Shown here piece by piece: positions 1 to 5,646 of a stretch of DNA of 8,525 nucleotides (position 1 is the stretch's first letter; each line of letters begins with the position of its first letter). The stretch is from an uncultured Collinsella sp. (GTDB lineage Bacteria > Actinomycetota > Coriobacteriia > Coriobacteriales > Coriobacteriaceae), in the NCBI GenBank assembly GCA_900545555.1, contig UQZI01000081.1, positions 1-8,525 on the forward strand, in the 5' to 3' direction. Position numbers and translations under genes: made by a program. Below the pieces are notes generated by a model. It was not told the DNA's origin, searched no databases, and saw only the letters and a program-made list of their open reading frames with translations.

Positions 1-197
1 GCGTGACCGGCGACACCGACATCAACATCATCGACACCGCCGAGTTCGCGATCCCGGGCCTTGACGACGAGTTCCGCGTCATCGTGTCTCCGTGGATTCT
101 CTCCTCGCTGATCACCGATCGTCTTGCCGCTTACTACGAGACGGTCACCAAGCACAACCTCAACTACCGTCGTTACTATCACCAGTTCGACTACTAA
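1..197 (+). CDS. SIS-domain sugar-phosphate isomerase/deglycase, C-terminal fragment
   Basis: Only the last 64 codons are present; the reading frame is open to the left edge, so the true start lies upstream and the in-frame GTG at position 3 is not a credible start. The fragment ends in RRYYHQFDY after a helix-rich stretch (SPWILSSLITDRLAAYYE). This C-terminal signature is familiar from SIS-domain proteins of the FrlB/GfrE/GfrF and AgaS/GlmS-isomerase type, where the conserved tail helps build the active site of the dimer. Such enzymes isomerise or deglycosylate phosphosugars in the cytoplasm. The gene ends with tandem stops TAA TAG and lies 87 nt before a mannose-family PTS, so it probably acts on the phosphosugar that PTS delivers. 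With a Gfr-like PTS and an FrlC-like epimerase nearby, a fructoselysine- or glucoselysine-6-phosphate deglycase is the favoured reading. A keto/aldose isomerase or aminosugar deaminase is the alternative. Confidence 0.8.
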   Translation, partial: VTGDTDINIIDTAEFAIPGLDDEFRVIVSPWILSSLITDRLAAYYETVTKHNLNYRRYYHQFDY

Positions 198-225
198 TAG
201 TTAACCACTCATTTAAGAAGCACCC

Positions 226-254
226 TGCCCGGGCGCATGCGTCCGGGCATTTTT
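226..254 (+). terminator. Intrinsic terminator or attenuator between SIS gene and PTS EIIA
   Basis: A hairpin with arms 226-235 (TGCCCGGGCG) and 240-249 (CGTCCGGGCA) forms 10 pairs including one G-T wobble, around a 4-nt loop, and is followed directly by five T residues at 250-254. This is a textbook Rho-independent terminator. It sits between two genes expected to work together, so it may act as a partial terminator that sets the ratio of enzyme to transporter rather than a full operon end. Confidence 0.8.
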
Positions 255-271
255 ATGCCGAAATTCGCAAG

Positions 272-278
272 AAAGGGG
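272..278 (+). promoter_or_regulatory. Ribosome binding site fixing the EIIA start
   Basis: AAAGGGG lies 6 nt before the ATG at 285. An earlier in-frame ATG at 237 lies inside the loop of the terminator hairpin, has no Shine-Dalgarno sequence, and would add 16 residues not expected in this family. The start at 285 is therefore preferred. Confidence 0.8.
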
Positions 279-284
279 AATCGA

Positions 285-701
285 ATGAGGCAGTTTATCG
301 TGGCGTCCCATGCTCACTTCGCGTCTGGAATCGTCGAGAGCATCGGCCTGCTCTCCGGCGAGCGCGAAAACGTCCATGCGCTGTCTATGTATGTCGACGG
401 AAACGAGGACCTGGTCAAGGAGGCCGCAGCGATTCTGGACGACTTTGCCGCGGACGATGAGGTTGTCGTTTGCACCGACCTCTTTGGCGGCAGCGTCAAC
501 AACGAGTTCACCAAGATCGTCCAGACGCGCCCCAACACGCACCTGGTGACCAATATGAACCTGCCACTCCTTATTCAGCTGCTGTTCGTGTCCGATTCCA
601 CCCCGATCGATGAGGCCATTCGCCAGATCGTCGAGGCGGACGACACTAAGGTCAAGTACGTCAACGACCTGCTGGGGCAGGCCGAACTCGACGAGTTTTA
701 A
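285..701 (+). CDS. PTS system mannose/fructose/sorbose-family EIIA component
   Basis: The 138-residue cytoplasmic protein is the usual size for a free-standing EIIA of the mannose family. It accepts a phosphoryl group from HPr and passes it to EIIB. The N-terminus MRQFIVASHAHFASG places the phospho-accepting histidine at H9, matching H10 of E. coli ManX; the family usually reads SHG here and this protein has SHA. The conserved TDLFGGSVNNE segment (about residues 64-74) holds the aspartate D65 that pairs with the active histidine, and NMNLPLL (90-96) is the next family landmark. In E. coli, EIIA and EIIB are fused; here they are separate genes 16 nt apart. The gene is first of a tight A-B-C-D cluster. 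Family assignment is firm. The transported sugar cannot be read from EIIA, although a glycated amine (Gfr-like) is plausible from context. Confidence 0.93.
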   Translation: MRQFIVASHAHFASGIVESIGLLSGERENVHALSMYVDGNEDLVKEAAAILDDFAADDEVVVCTDLFGGSVNNEFTKIVQTRPNTHLVTNMNLPLLIQLLFVSDSTPIDEAIRQIVEADDTKVKYVNDLLGQAELDEF

Positions 702-717
702 TCGCTAGGAGCACACC

Positions 718-1188
718 ATGATTCAGATGATTCGCGTGGACTATCGACTGCTTCACGGCCAGGTTGCCGTTAGCTGGACCTCGGCTCTGGGTGCCGACTG
801 CATCCTGTTGGTGAGCGACACGGTCCTCAATGACAAGCTTCGCCTGCAGGCCCTTTCCCTTGCAAAGCCTGAGGGATGCAAGGTCGTTGTCAAAAATACC
901 GAGGACGCCGTCAAGGCGCTTCAGAGCGGTGTGACCGACAAGTACAAGCTCTTCGTGGTTTGCGAGACGATCCAGCAGGCCGGTGCCGTCGCCAAGGCGA
1001 TGGGCGTCAAGAAGATCAACCTCGGCAATGTTGCCTTTAGCGAGGATGCCCGCCAGGTCTCGACGAGCGTATTTCTCACGCCCGAAAACGAGGCATACGT
1101 CAAAGAGCTGCTCGGCGAGGGCTACGAGCTGTTCATTCAGATGATTCCGGCAGATGCGAAGACTGACGCCGCGAAGGTCATCGGTTAG
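718..1188 (+). CDS. PTS system mannose/fructose/sorbose-family EIIB component
   Basis: This 156-residue cytoplasmic protein takes phosphate from EIIA and donates it to the sugar crossing EIIC/EIID. The N-terminal motif RVDYRLLHGQVAVSW (residues 6-20) is the family active-site loop with the phosphorylated histidine at H13. The consensus is R-[IV]-D-[DE]-R-L-[IL]-H-G-Q-V, so the acidic residue after the first Asp is replaced by Tyr9 here. NLGNVAFSEDARQVS (101-115) and the C-terminal ELFIQMIPAD (137-146) fit the rest of the fold, and the length is close to the usual 155-165 residues. AGGAG at 707-711 supports the ATG at 718. The stop codon is embedded in the ribosome binding site of the EIIC gene, which suggests coupled translation. 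Confidence 0.93.
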   Translation: MIQMIRVDYRLLHGQVAVSWTSALGADCILLVSDTVLNDKLRLQALSLAKPEGCKVVVKNTEDAVKALQSGVTDKYKLFVVCETIQQAGAVAKAMGVKKINLGNVAFSEDARQVSTSVFLTPENEAYVKELLGEGYELFIQMIPADAKTDAAKVIG

Positions 1189-1191
1189 GGG
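1187..1191 (+). promoter_or_regulatory. EIIC ribosome binding site overlapping the EIIB stop codon
   Basis: AGGGG shares two bases with the TAG stop of the EIIB gene (1186-1188) and lies 5 nt before the EIIC ATG at 1197. A ribosome terminating on EIIB would sit on the EIIC start region, as expected for translational coupling. Confidence 0.6.
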
Positions 1192-1196
1192 CCATT

Positions 1197-1988
1197 ATGG
1201 TTATCAAGACAATCCTGATTTTCCTTATTGCCCTTTTGGGTTATTCCGAGTGGCTGACGGGCACGAGCTACCTCCAGCGCCCGATCGTGCTCGGACCTCT
1301 GGTTGGCCTTGTCATGGGCGACATGGTGACCGGCACGATCATGGGCGCCACGATGGAGCTTGCCATGGTCGGCGCCATCTCGGTCGGTGCCTATAACCCG
1401 CCCGATACGATTTCCGGCACTATCCTGGGCGTATCTCTTGCCATGCAGGCCGGCGCGGACGCTTCGGCGGCCCTGACCCTGGGCATTCCCATCGCAACGA
1501 TCGTCCTGGCGCTCGATACCGCCCTGGGCCAGCCGGTGATGCTGCTGCTGGTGCACCGTATCGACAAAAACGTCGAGGACGGAGACACCAAGGCCATCAC
1601 GCGCAACATGCTCATCGCCGGTTACGCGCAGAGCTGGTGCGGTCTGCTGATTATTCCCCTGGCATTCTTCTTTGGCGCCGATGCCGTCGCCAGCCTGCTC
1701 AACATCATCCCCGATTTCGTTCAGACCGGCATGGATGTTGCCGCCGCCTTCTTGCCCGCACTCGGCTTTGCGATGCTGGCGCAGATGATTATGAACAAAA
1801 CGGTGGCTCCGTTCTTCTTCGCCGGCTTCTTCCTTGTCGCCTACTTTGGCATTAGCACGACGGGCGTGGCGATCTTTGCCGCGATCATCGTCGTCGCGAT
1901 GACGGTTTTAGGTGACAAGAAAAAGGCGGAGCAGCCCGCAGTGGCAACCGAGGATCCTGCGATTGGGAGTGGGTTCGATGAGTTTTAA
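1197..1988 (+). CDS. PTS system mannose/fructose/sorbose-family EIIC component (membrane)
   Basis: This 263-residue integral membrane protein forms the sugar channel together with EIID. The early segment RPIVLGPLVGLVMGDMVTG followed by GATMELAMVGAISVGAYNPPD (residues 28-70) is the typical EIIC signature of this family. Hydrophobic stretches around residues 4-20, 30-60, 73-85, 92-120, 138-168, 182-198 and 204-237 account for its membrane segments. The last 25 residues, after GDKKKAEQ, form a polar, probably cytoplasmic tail. Length is at the low end of the usual 255-270. The 3' end overlaps the EIID start by 11 nt. Assignment to family is firm; substrate is unassigned, though the context points to a glycated amine or related sugar. 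Confidence 0.93.
   Translation: MVIKTILIFLIALLGYSEWLTGTSYLQRPIVLGPLVGLVMGDMVTGTIMGATMELAMVGAISVGAYNPPDTISGTILGVSLAMQAGADASAALTLGIPIATIVLALDTALGQPVMLLLVHRIDKNVEDGDTKAITRNMLIAGYAQSWCGLLIIPLAFFFGADAVASLLNIIPDFVQTGMDVAAAFLPALGFAMLAQMIMNKTVAPFFFAGFFLVAYFGISTTGVAIFAAIIVVAMTVLGDKKKAEQPAVATEDPAIGSGFDEF
1965..1969 (+). promoter_or_regulatory. EIID ribosome binding site inside the EIIC coding region
   Basis: GGGAG lies 8 nt before the ATG at 1978, within the last codons of EIIC. It supports the 1978 start over the in-frame ATG at 1912, which would add 22 basic residues (beginning MTRKRRSS) absent from the family. Confidence 0.65.
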
Positions 1989-2814
1989 GTTTGAGTCTTC
2001 CTACGACGGGTTGATTACCCGCGCAGATCTTAAGAAGCTGTTCTGGCGCTCGATTCCCTATGAGCACTCCTGGAACTACGAGCGTATGGGCCATATCGGC
2101 TTTATGTGGGCCCTTATGCCGATCCTGCGCAAGCTGTATCCGCAGGATGCGGACTTTAAGGCCGCCCTTAAGCGCCATATGGAGCTCTATAACGTCACGC
2201 CGTACATCTCGACGCTCCCCATGTCCATTGCTGCCGCAATGGAAGAGGTCAATGCTACTGACGATAGCTTTGACACGAGCGCGATCTCTAATGTCAAGCT
2301 TGCTTTGATGGGACCGCTGTCCGGCGTGGGCGATGCCTTCTACTGGGGCACACTGCGAATTTTGGCAACGGGTGTCGGCACGTCGCTGGCGCTGCAGGGC
2401 TCTATTCTTGGCCCGATTTTGTTCCTGCTCGTGTTCAACGTCCCTCACTACATCATCCGTTACCTGCTGACGTTTGTGGGATATCGCTTTGGCTCGGACA
2501 TGATCAGCAAGGTCCAGGAATCGGGCATTATGGACACGATCGTCAAGATGGCCTCTATCATGGGCGCCATGGTGATCGGAGCTATGACCATGGAGATGGT
2601 CACCGTGGACATTCCGCTCATGGTCGGCGCGGGCGATGGCGCTCAGACGCTCGCCGAGCTGCTCAATGGAATCTTCCTGGGCTTTGTCACGATGGGGCTG
2701 TTTGGAATCGTCTATCTCATGCTCAAGAAGAAGATGAATCCGCTGCTCATCATGCTCGTGATCCTGCTCGTGAGTATCGCCGGCGCGTTCTTTGGAGTGC
2801 TTGGTGTTCAGTAG
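1978..2814 (+). CDS. PTS system mannose/fructose/sorbose-family EIID component (membrane)
   Basis: This 278-residue membrane protein is the EIID partner found only in the mannose-family PTS. It begins with a soluble helical part in which FWRSIPYEHSWNYERMGHIGFMWALMPILRKLYP (about 22-55) matches the family pattern of an RMQ-GF-MMP-KLY segment. LALMGPLSGVGDAFYWGTLRILA (108-130) is the diagnostic EIID motif. Hydrophobic segments lie around 135-167, 190-210, 226-250 and 254-276. Length agrees with ManZ-type proteins (about 270-285). The chosen start overlaps EIIC by 11 nt, so the two channel subunits are probably translationally coupled and made in equal amounts. It is the last gene of the four-gene PTS block before a hairpin. 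Confidence 0.93.
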   Translation: MSFKFESSYDGLITRADLKKLFWRSIPYEHSWNYERMGHIGFMWALMPILRKLYPQDADFKAALKRHMELYNVTPYISTLPMSIAAAMEEVNATDDSFDTSAISNVKLALMGPLSGVGDAFYWGTLRILATGVGTSLALQGSILGPILFLLVFNVPHYIIRYLLTFVGYRFGSDMISKVQESGIMDTIVKMASIMGAMVIGAMTMEMVTVDIPLMVGAGDGAQTLAELLNGIFLGFVTMGLFGIVYLMLKKKMNPLLIMLVILLVSIAGAFFGVLGVQ

Positions 2815-2829
2815 GGCATCCGTCATAAT
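2801..2829 (+). promoter_or_regulatory. Possible sigma70-type promoter for the epimerase gene
   Basis: CATAAT at 2824-2829 matches five of six bases of a -10 box and lies 17 nt after TTGGTG at 2801-2806, a half-matching -35. The -35 would lie within the last codons of EIID. Transcription would begin near 2836, just before the hairpin at 2847-2876. The AT-rich stretch is conspicuous against the GC-rich background, but the match is modest and unproven. Confidence 0.3.
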
Positions 2830-2846
2830 TAAAACAATGTAAGAGG

Positions 2847-2880
2847 GGGCGTCGCGCACACTGTGCTGCGGCGCCCTTTT
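2847..2880 (+). terminator. Terminator-like hairpin after EIID
   Basis: Arms 2847-2855 (GGGCGTCGC) and 2868-2876 (GCGGCGCCC) give 9 pairs with one G-T wobble. Past a one-base bulge (T2867), four more pairs form (GCAC 2856-2859 with GTGC 2863-2866) around a 3-nt loop. TTTT follows at 2877-2880. It is a good intrinsic terminator with a short T tract, between the PTS block and the epimerase gene. It may end the PTS transcript or only reduce read-through. Confidence 0.72.
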
Positions 2881-2884
2881 GCCG

Positions 2885-2892
2885 AAAGGTGG
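2885..2892 (+). promoter_or_regulatory. Ribosome binding site fixing the epimerase start
   Basis: AAAGGTGG ends 5 nt before the ATG at 2898. An alternative in-frame GTG at 2889 lies within this Shine-Dalgarno sequence itself, so the ATG is preferred. Confidence 0.7.
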
Positions 2893-2897
2893 ACAAG

Positions 2898-3734
2898 ATG
2901 GAGTATCCGCAGCTTGCCGTCATGAATATCAGCCATCGTTATTTTGACCTTGAGGAGTTCTTTTCCTCGGCAGCGGCCTCGGGCTACACGTGTTGCGAGC
3001 TTTGGACCGGGGCGATGCATCTGTATGTCGATTGCCATGGATACGATTCGCTCGAGCAGGTGCGGGAGCTGTCGCAGCGGTATGGAGTTCGGATTGTGGG
3101 ACTTTGTCCCGAACAGAACAACCCCAAGCCGTGGAATATCGCGGCGCGCGGGAATGAGGCGCGTGCCCGCACGCTCGCGTACTTTAAGAACGTTGTGGAT
3201 ATCGCGGCGGAACTTGGAGCCGAGCAGGTCATGGTCTCGAGCGGCTGGGCATTTTTGAACGAGCCGATCGAGGACGCGTGGGGTCGCAGCGCCTCGATGC
3301 TGCGTGCGATTGCCGAGCATGCGGGAGAACGCGGCGTGCGACTGGTGCTCGAAGCCCTACAGCCGGTTGAGTCGATGATCGTGAACTCGGCGGCCGATAC
3401 GAAGCGCATGATCGAGGCAGTTGATCATCCGGCACTTAAGGCGTGTCTGGATATGGGCGCCATGGCGGTGGCGGGGGATACCATCGACGATTACTTCGAT
3501 CTGCTTGGCGATGATGTCGCCCACGTGCATTTTGTCGATGTTGCGGCAGATGGCACGACGCATCTTGCCTGGGGTGACGGCGACCGCGATATGCGGGCTG
3601 ACCTGGATAGGCTGGTGGCGCGCGGCTATCGCGGAGTTGTTTCGGCCGAGACCTATGACGGGCGCTATTTTGCCGACCCCGCAGCTGCCGATGCGCAGGT
3701 AATGGCAGAGTATCGTCGTGCGATTGGCGCCTAG
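2898..3734 (+). CDS. FrlC-like sugar (phosphate) isomerase/epimerase, TIM barrel (AP endonuclease family 2 fold)
   Basis: The 278-residue protein belongs to the xylose-isomerase-like TIM-barrel superfamily. Segments resemble, from memory, E. coli FrlC, which interconverts psicoselysine and fructoselysine: IVGLCPEQNNPKPWNIAARG (67-85, like the GYTPETNGYPYNM region), VSSGWAF...AWGRS (113-131), LVLEALQPVESMIVNSAAD (149-167), and LGDDVAHVHFVD (203-214). The four metal-binding positions of this fold are all visible as E152, D185, H211 and E251, so the enzyme should be active. It is cytoplasmic, with no signal peptide. The gene lies 83 nt after EIID and 169 nt before the his operon, on the same strand as both. 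Context with a SIS enzyme and a mannose-type PTS supports a role in catabolism of a glycated amine or a ketohexose derivative. A general D-tagatose/D-psicose 3-epimerase-like or inosose-isomerase-like activity is the alternative. Confidence 0.82.
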   Translation: MEYPQLAVMNISHRYFDLEEFFSSAAASGYTCCELWTGAMHLYVDCHGYDSLEQVRELSQRYGVRIVGLCPEQNNPKPWNIAARGNEARARTLAYFKNVVDIAAELGAEQVMVSSGWAFLNEPIEDAWGRSASMLRAIAEHAGERGVRLVLEALQPVESMIVNSAADTKRMIEAVDHPALKACLDMGAMAVAGDTIDDYFDLLGDDVAHVHFVDVAADGTTHLAWGDGDRDMRADLDRLVARGYRGVVSAETYDGRYFADPAAADAQVMAEYRRAIGA

Positions 3735-3822
3735 GTGGGGTTGGGCTGCGGCAATCTGCCCCATGTTTCCAAATGAATACGGTGTGAGCGGCTGCGACGG
3801 ATTTCCCCCGCAAACACTCTAG

Positions 3823-3833
3823 TATGCTAAAGT
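3823..3833 (+). promoter_or_regulatory. Candidate -10 region for the his operon
   Basis: The element TATGCTAAAGT can be read as a -10 TATGCT (3823-3828) or as an extended -10, TG-C-TAAAGT (3825-3833). No good -35 is found at 16-18 nt upstream. If used, transcription would start near 3835-3840, placing the 12-bp hairpin at the extreme 5' end of the his mRNA. Confidence 0.28.
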
Positions 3834-3836
3834 ACC

Positions 3837-3872
3837 CAGAAGACCGGCGGAGCTATGCCGGTCTTCTGTTCT
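3837..3872 (+). terminator. Strong stem-loop upstream of hisZ-hisG
   Basis: Arms 3837-3848 (CAGAAGACCGGC) and 3857-3868 (GCCGGTCTTCTG) are perfect complements of 12 bp around the 8-nt loop GGAGCTAT; TTCT follows at 3869-3872. The T tract is poor, so termination of the epimerase transcript is possible but not certain. A 5' leader hairpin of the his mRNA (stabiliser or attenuator part) is the alternative. Confidence 0.6.
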
Positions 3873-3903
3873 ATACGAAACGCAGCATGAGGAGGCTCAC
3901 CAG

Positions 3904-5619
3904 ATGACGGCCACACCGTGGGGATTCCGGGACATATTGCCCGAGGAGGCTCAGGCGCGCGAGGAGATTGCGCTGACGGTGAAGGGCTGCTTCAGGGAGC
4001 ATCATTACCTTCCGGTCGAGACGCCGCTGCTCGAGGACAAGGGCTCTCTCGAGGAGGGCGGCCGCATTGCGGACACCCCGTTTAAGCTCTTTGATGACGA
4101 CGGTCGCCTGCTGGTGGTCCGTCCCGACAACACACTGCCGATCGTTCGCCTGGTTTCGACTCGCATGCGCGCGGCCGATCTGCCGCTGCGCCTGCGCTAC
4201 GAGGCGCCGGTGGTCCGCGAGTGCCAACGCAATGCCGGCGCCTCGCGTCAGTTTACGCAGCTGGGCTTTGAGCTCATCGGCGCGGGCGATGCCGCGGGCG
4301 ATGTTGAGATTGTCTCGCTGGTCGCCGAGGCCGTGCGCAAGCTGGCGCTGCCTGATGCTCGCATTATCGCAGGTAGCGTACGTCCTTTTAAGGAGCTGCT
4401 CGCGGTATGCGAGGATCGCCAGCTGGCTGCCGAGGCCCTGCGCTGCGTGCATGCCAACGACTTTGTGGGCCTCGATGCCCGCGTGGCGGCAAGTGTCGGG
4501 CCCGATGCCGTCAAGGCCGCCATTAGCGAGCTGCCGCGCCTACACGGCGGAGCCGAGGTGCTTGACCGCGTGGACGCGCTGCTGGAGACCGCCGGTATCG
4601 TCGCGCCGCTGACGCGCGAGCTGCGCGTCCTGGTCGAGGGCCTGGCACCCGAGGACGCCCAGGTGCTGTCGTTCGACTTCTCCATCATGAACTCGTTTGA
4701 TTACTATACGGGTCTGGTCTTTAAGGCCTATGCCGGCGGCCTGCCCGATCCGGTGGGTTCGGGCGGACGCTACGACTCCATCTTTACCGGTGCATTTGGC
4801 GACGGCATTGAGGTGCCGGCGGCGGGCTTCGCCTTTTCGCTTGAGCGCTTGGAGGCCGCGCGCACCTCGGCCGAGGACGCCGCTTCCGACGGCGATCACG
4901 CCGTGGGCCGTGGCGCCGAGGGTCCGCTGCGCATTGCCGTGCCCAAGGGCTCGCTTAAGGCCGACACGCTCGACGTGCTCGAGGCAGCGGGCTTGGACGT
5001 CTCTGAGTTACGCGACCCCGGCCGTCACCTGATCGTGCGCGGTCGCGACACGCGTGCCGGTGAGGGTGCGGTCGGTGATATCGAGTTTGTCATCGTGCGA
5101 CCCAGCGACGCGCCCGCCTTTGTGGGCTGCGGCGGTGCCGACTGCGGCATCTGCGGTTGGGACTCGCTCATCGAGGCCGACCTCAACCTGCTGCAGCTGG
5201 TCGATCTGGGCTACGGCCTGTGCACCTTTATTGAGGCTGAGCCCGCTTGGCGCGCCGGTCAGGCCGAGCGCAACTATGCCCGCCGCGGTTCGCTTCGCGT
5301 GGCAACCAAGTACCCGCGCATCGCGAGTGCCTGGTATGCCGAGCGCGGCGTGAACGCCGATATCGTCTCGCTGCACGGCAACATCGAGCTGGGACCCATC
5401 GTCGGTATGACCGATCGCATCGTGGATATCACCGCCACGGGCGCCACGCTGCGCGACAACGACCTGGTCATCACCGGCCGCATTATGGACTGCACGGCCC
5501 GCTTCTTTGTCAATCCGGGTGCCGCACGTCTGGATCCGCGCGTACGCAACCTGGCAGATCGCTTGGCGGCAGCCGTGAAGGACAAGCATTTTGAGCCCGT
5601 TGCGGGCTCGGCACAATAG
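3904..5619 (+). CDS. hisZ-hisG: HisZ-HisG fusion: ATP phosphoribosyltransferase regulatory + catalytic subunits
   Basis: The 571-residue protein joins two normally separate polypeptides. Residues 1 to about 318 form a HisRS-like HisZ domain: motif 2 LRYEAPVVRECQRNAG...RQFTQLGFELIG (97-126), the histidine-pocket region NSFDYYTGLVFKAY (263-276), GSGGRYD (285-291) and motif 3 GFAFSLERL (308-316). The RGLDYY arginine that HisRS needs for catalysis is replaced (N263), and the anticodon-binding domain is absent, as in HisZ. An Ala/Gly/acidic linker (about 319-340) leads to short-form HisG from PLRIAVPKGSL (341-351) through VATKYPRIA (466-474) to the phosphoribosyl-binding loop ITATGATLRDNDL (509-521). 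The C-terminal ACT-like feedback domain of long HisG is missing. It catalyses ATP + PRPP to phosphoribosyl-ATP, the first and feedback-controlled step of histidine synthesis, in the cytoplasm. AGGAGG at 3890-3895 supports the start. The reading frame is continuous through the junction. Three cysteines cluster at C409, C414 and C417. Confidence 0.92.
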   Translation: MTATPWGFRDILPEEAQAREEIALTVKGCFREHHYLPVETPLLEDKGSLEEGGRIADTPFKLFDDDGRLLVVRPDNTLPIVRLVSTRMRAADLPLRLRYEAPVVRECQRNAGASRQFTQLGFELIGAGDAAGDVEIVSLVAEAVRKLALPDARIIAGSVRPFKELLAVCEDRQLAAEALRCVHANDFVGLDARVAASVGPDAVKAAISELPRLHGGAEVLDRVDALLETAGIVAPLTRELRVLVEGLAPEDAQVLSFDFSIMNSFDYYTGLVFKAYAGGLPDPVGSGGRYDSIFTGAFGDGIEVPAAGFAFSLERLEAARTSAEDAASDGDHAVGRGAEGPLRIAVPKGSLKADTLDVLEAAGLDVSELRDPGRHLIVRGRDTRAGEGAVGDIEFVIVRPSDAPAFVGCGGADCGICGWDSLIEADLNLLQLVDLGYGLCTFIEAEPAWRAGQAERNYARRGSLRVATKYPRIASAWYAERGVNADIVSLHGNIELGPIVGMTDRIVDITATGATLRDNDLVITGRIMDCTARFFVNPGAARLDPRVRNLADRLAAAVKDKHFEPVAGSAQ

Positions 5620-5646
5620 CGCGAGCACGCACGGGCGCCCCAACGT

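Larger units (their letters stand above)
3735..3903 (+). other. Intergenic region between sugar locus and his operon
   Basis: This 169-nt gap holds a strong stem-loop (3837-3868), a candidate -10 element just upstream of it, and the hisZ-hisG ribosome binding site AGGAGG at 3890-3895, 8 nt from the ATG. No run of histidine codons of the classic his attenuator leader is present in any short reading frame I could follow, and no T-box core motif was seen. A weak inverted repeat TGGGG (3736-3740) / CCCCA (3759-3763) lies right after the epimerase stop but lacks a T tract. Confidence 0.6.

Noticed and set aside
678..1988. EIIA and EIIC both end in the residues DEF
   Set aside because: A three-residue match at two C-termini is easily chance; no other shared sequence surrounds it.
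1885..2859. A 324-codon minus-strand open frame opposite EIID
   Set aside because: The translation is His/Arg/Asp-rich and of low complexity, and it runs across the terminator hairpin. EIID on the plus strand is unambiguous.
3736..3763. Inverted repeat TGGGG/CCCCA as a terminator for the epimerase gene
   Set aside because: Only 5 bp with a long loop and no T tract after it.
3763..3822. A 19-codon frame (MFPNEYGVSGCDGFPPQTL) as a possible his leader peptide
   Set aside because: It has no histidine codons and no ribosome binding site, and it ends before the hairpin in a way that does not suggest attenuation.
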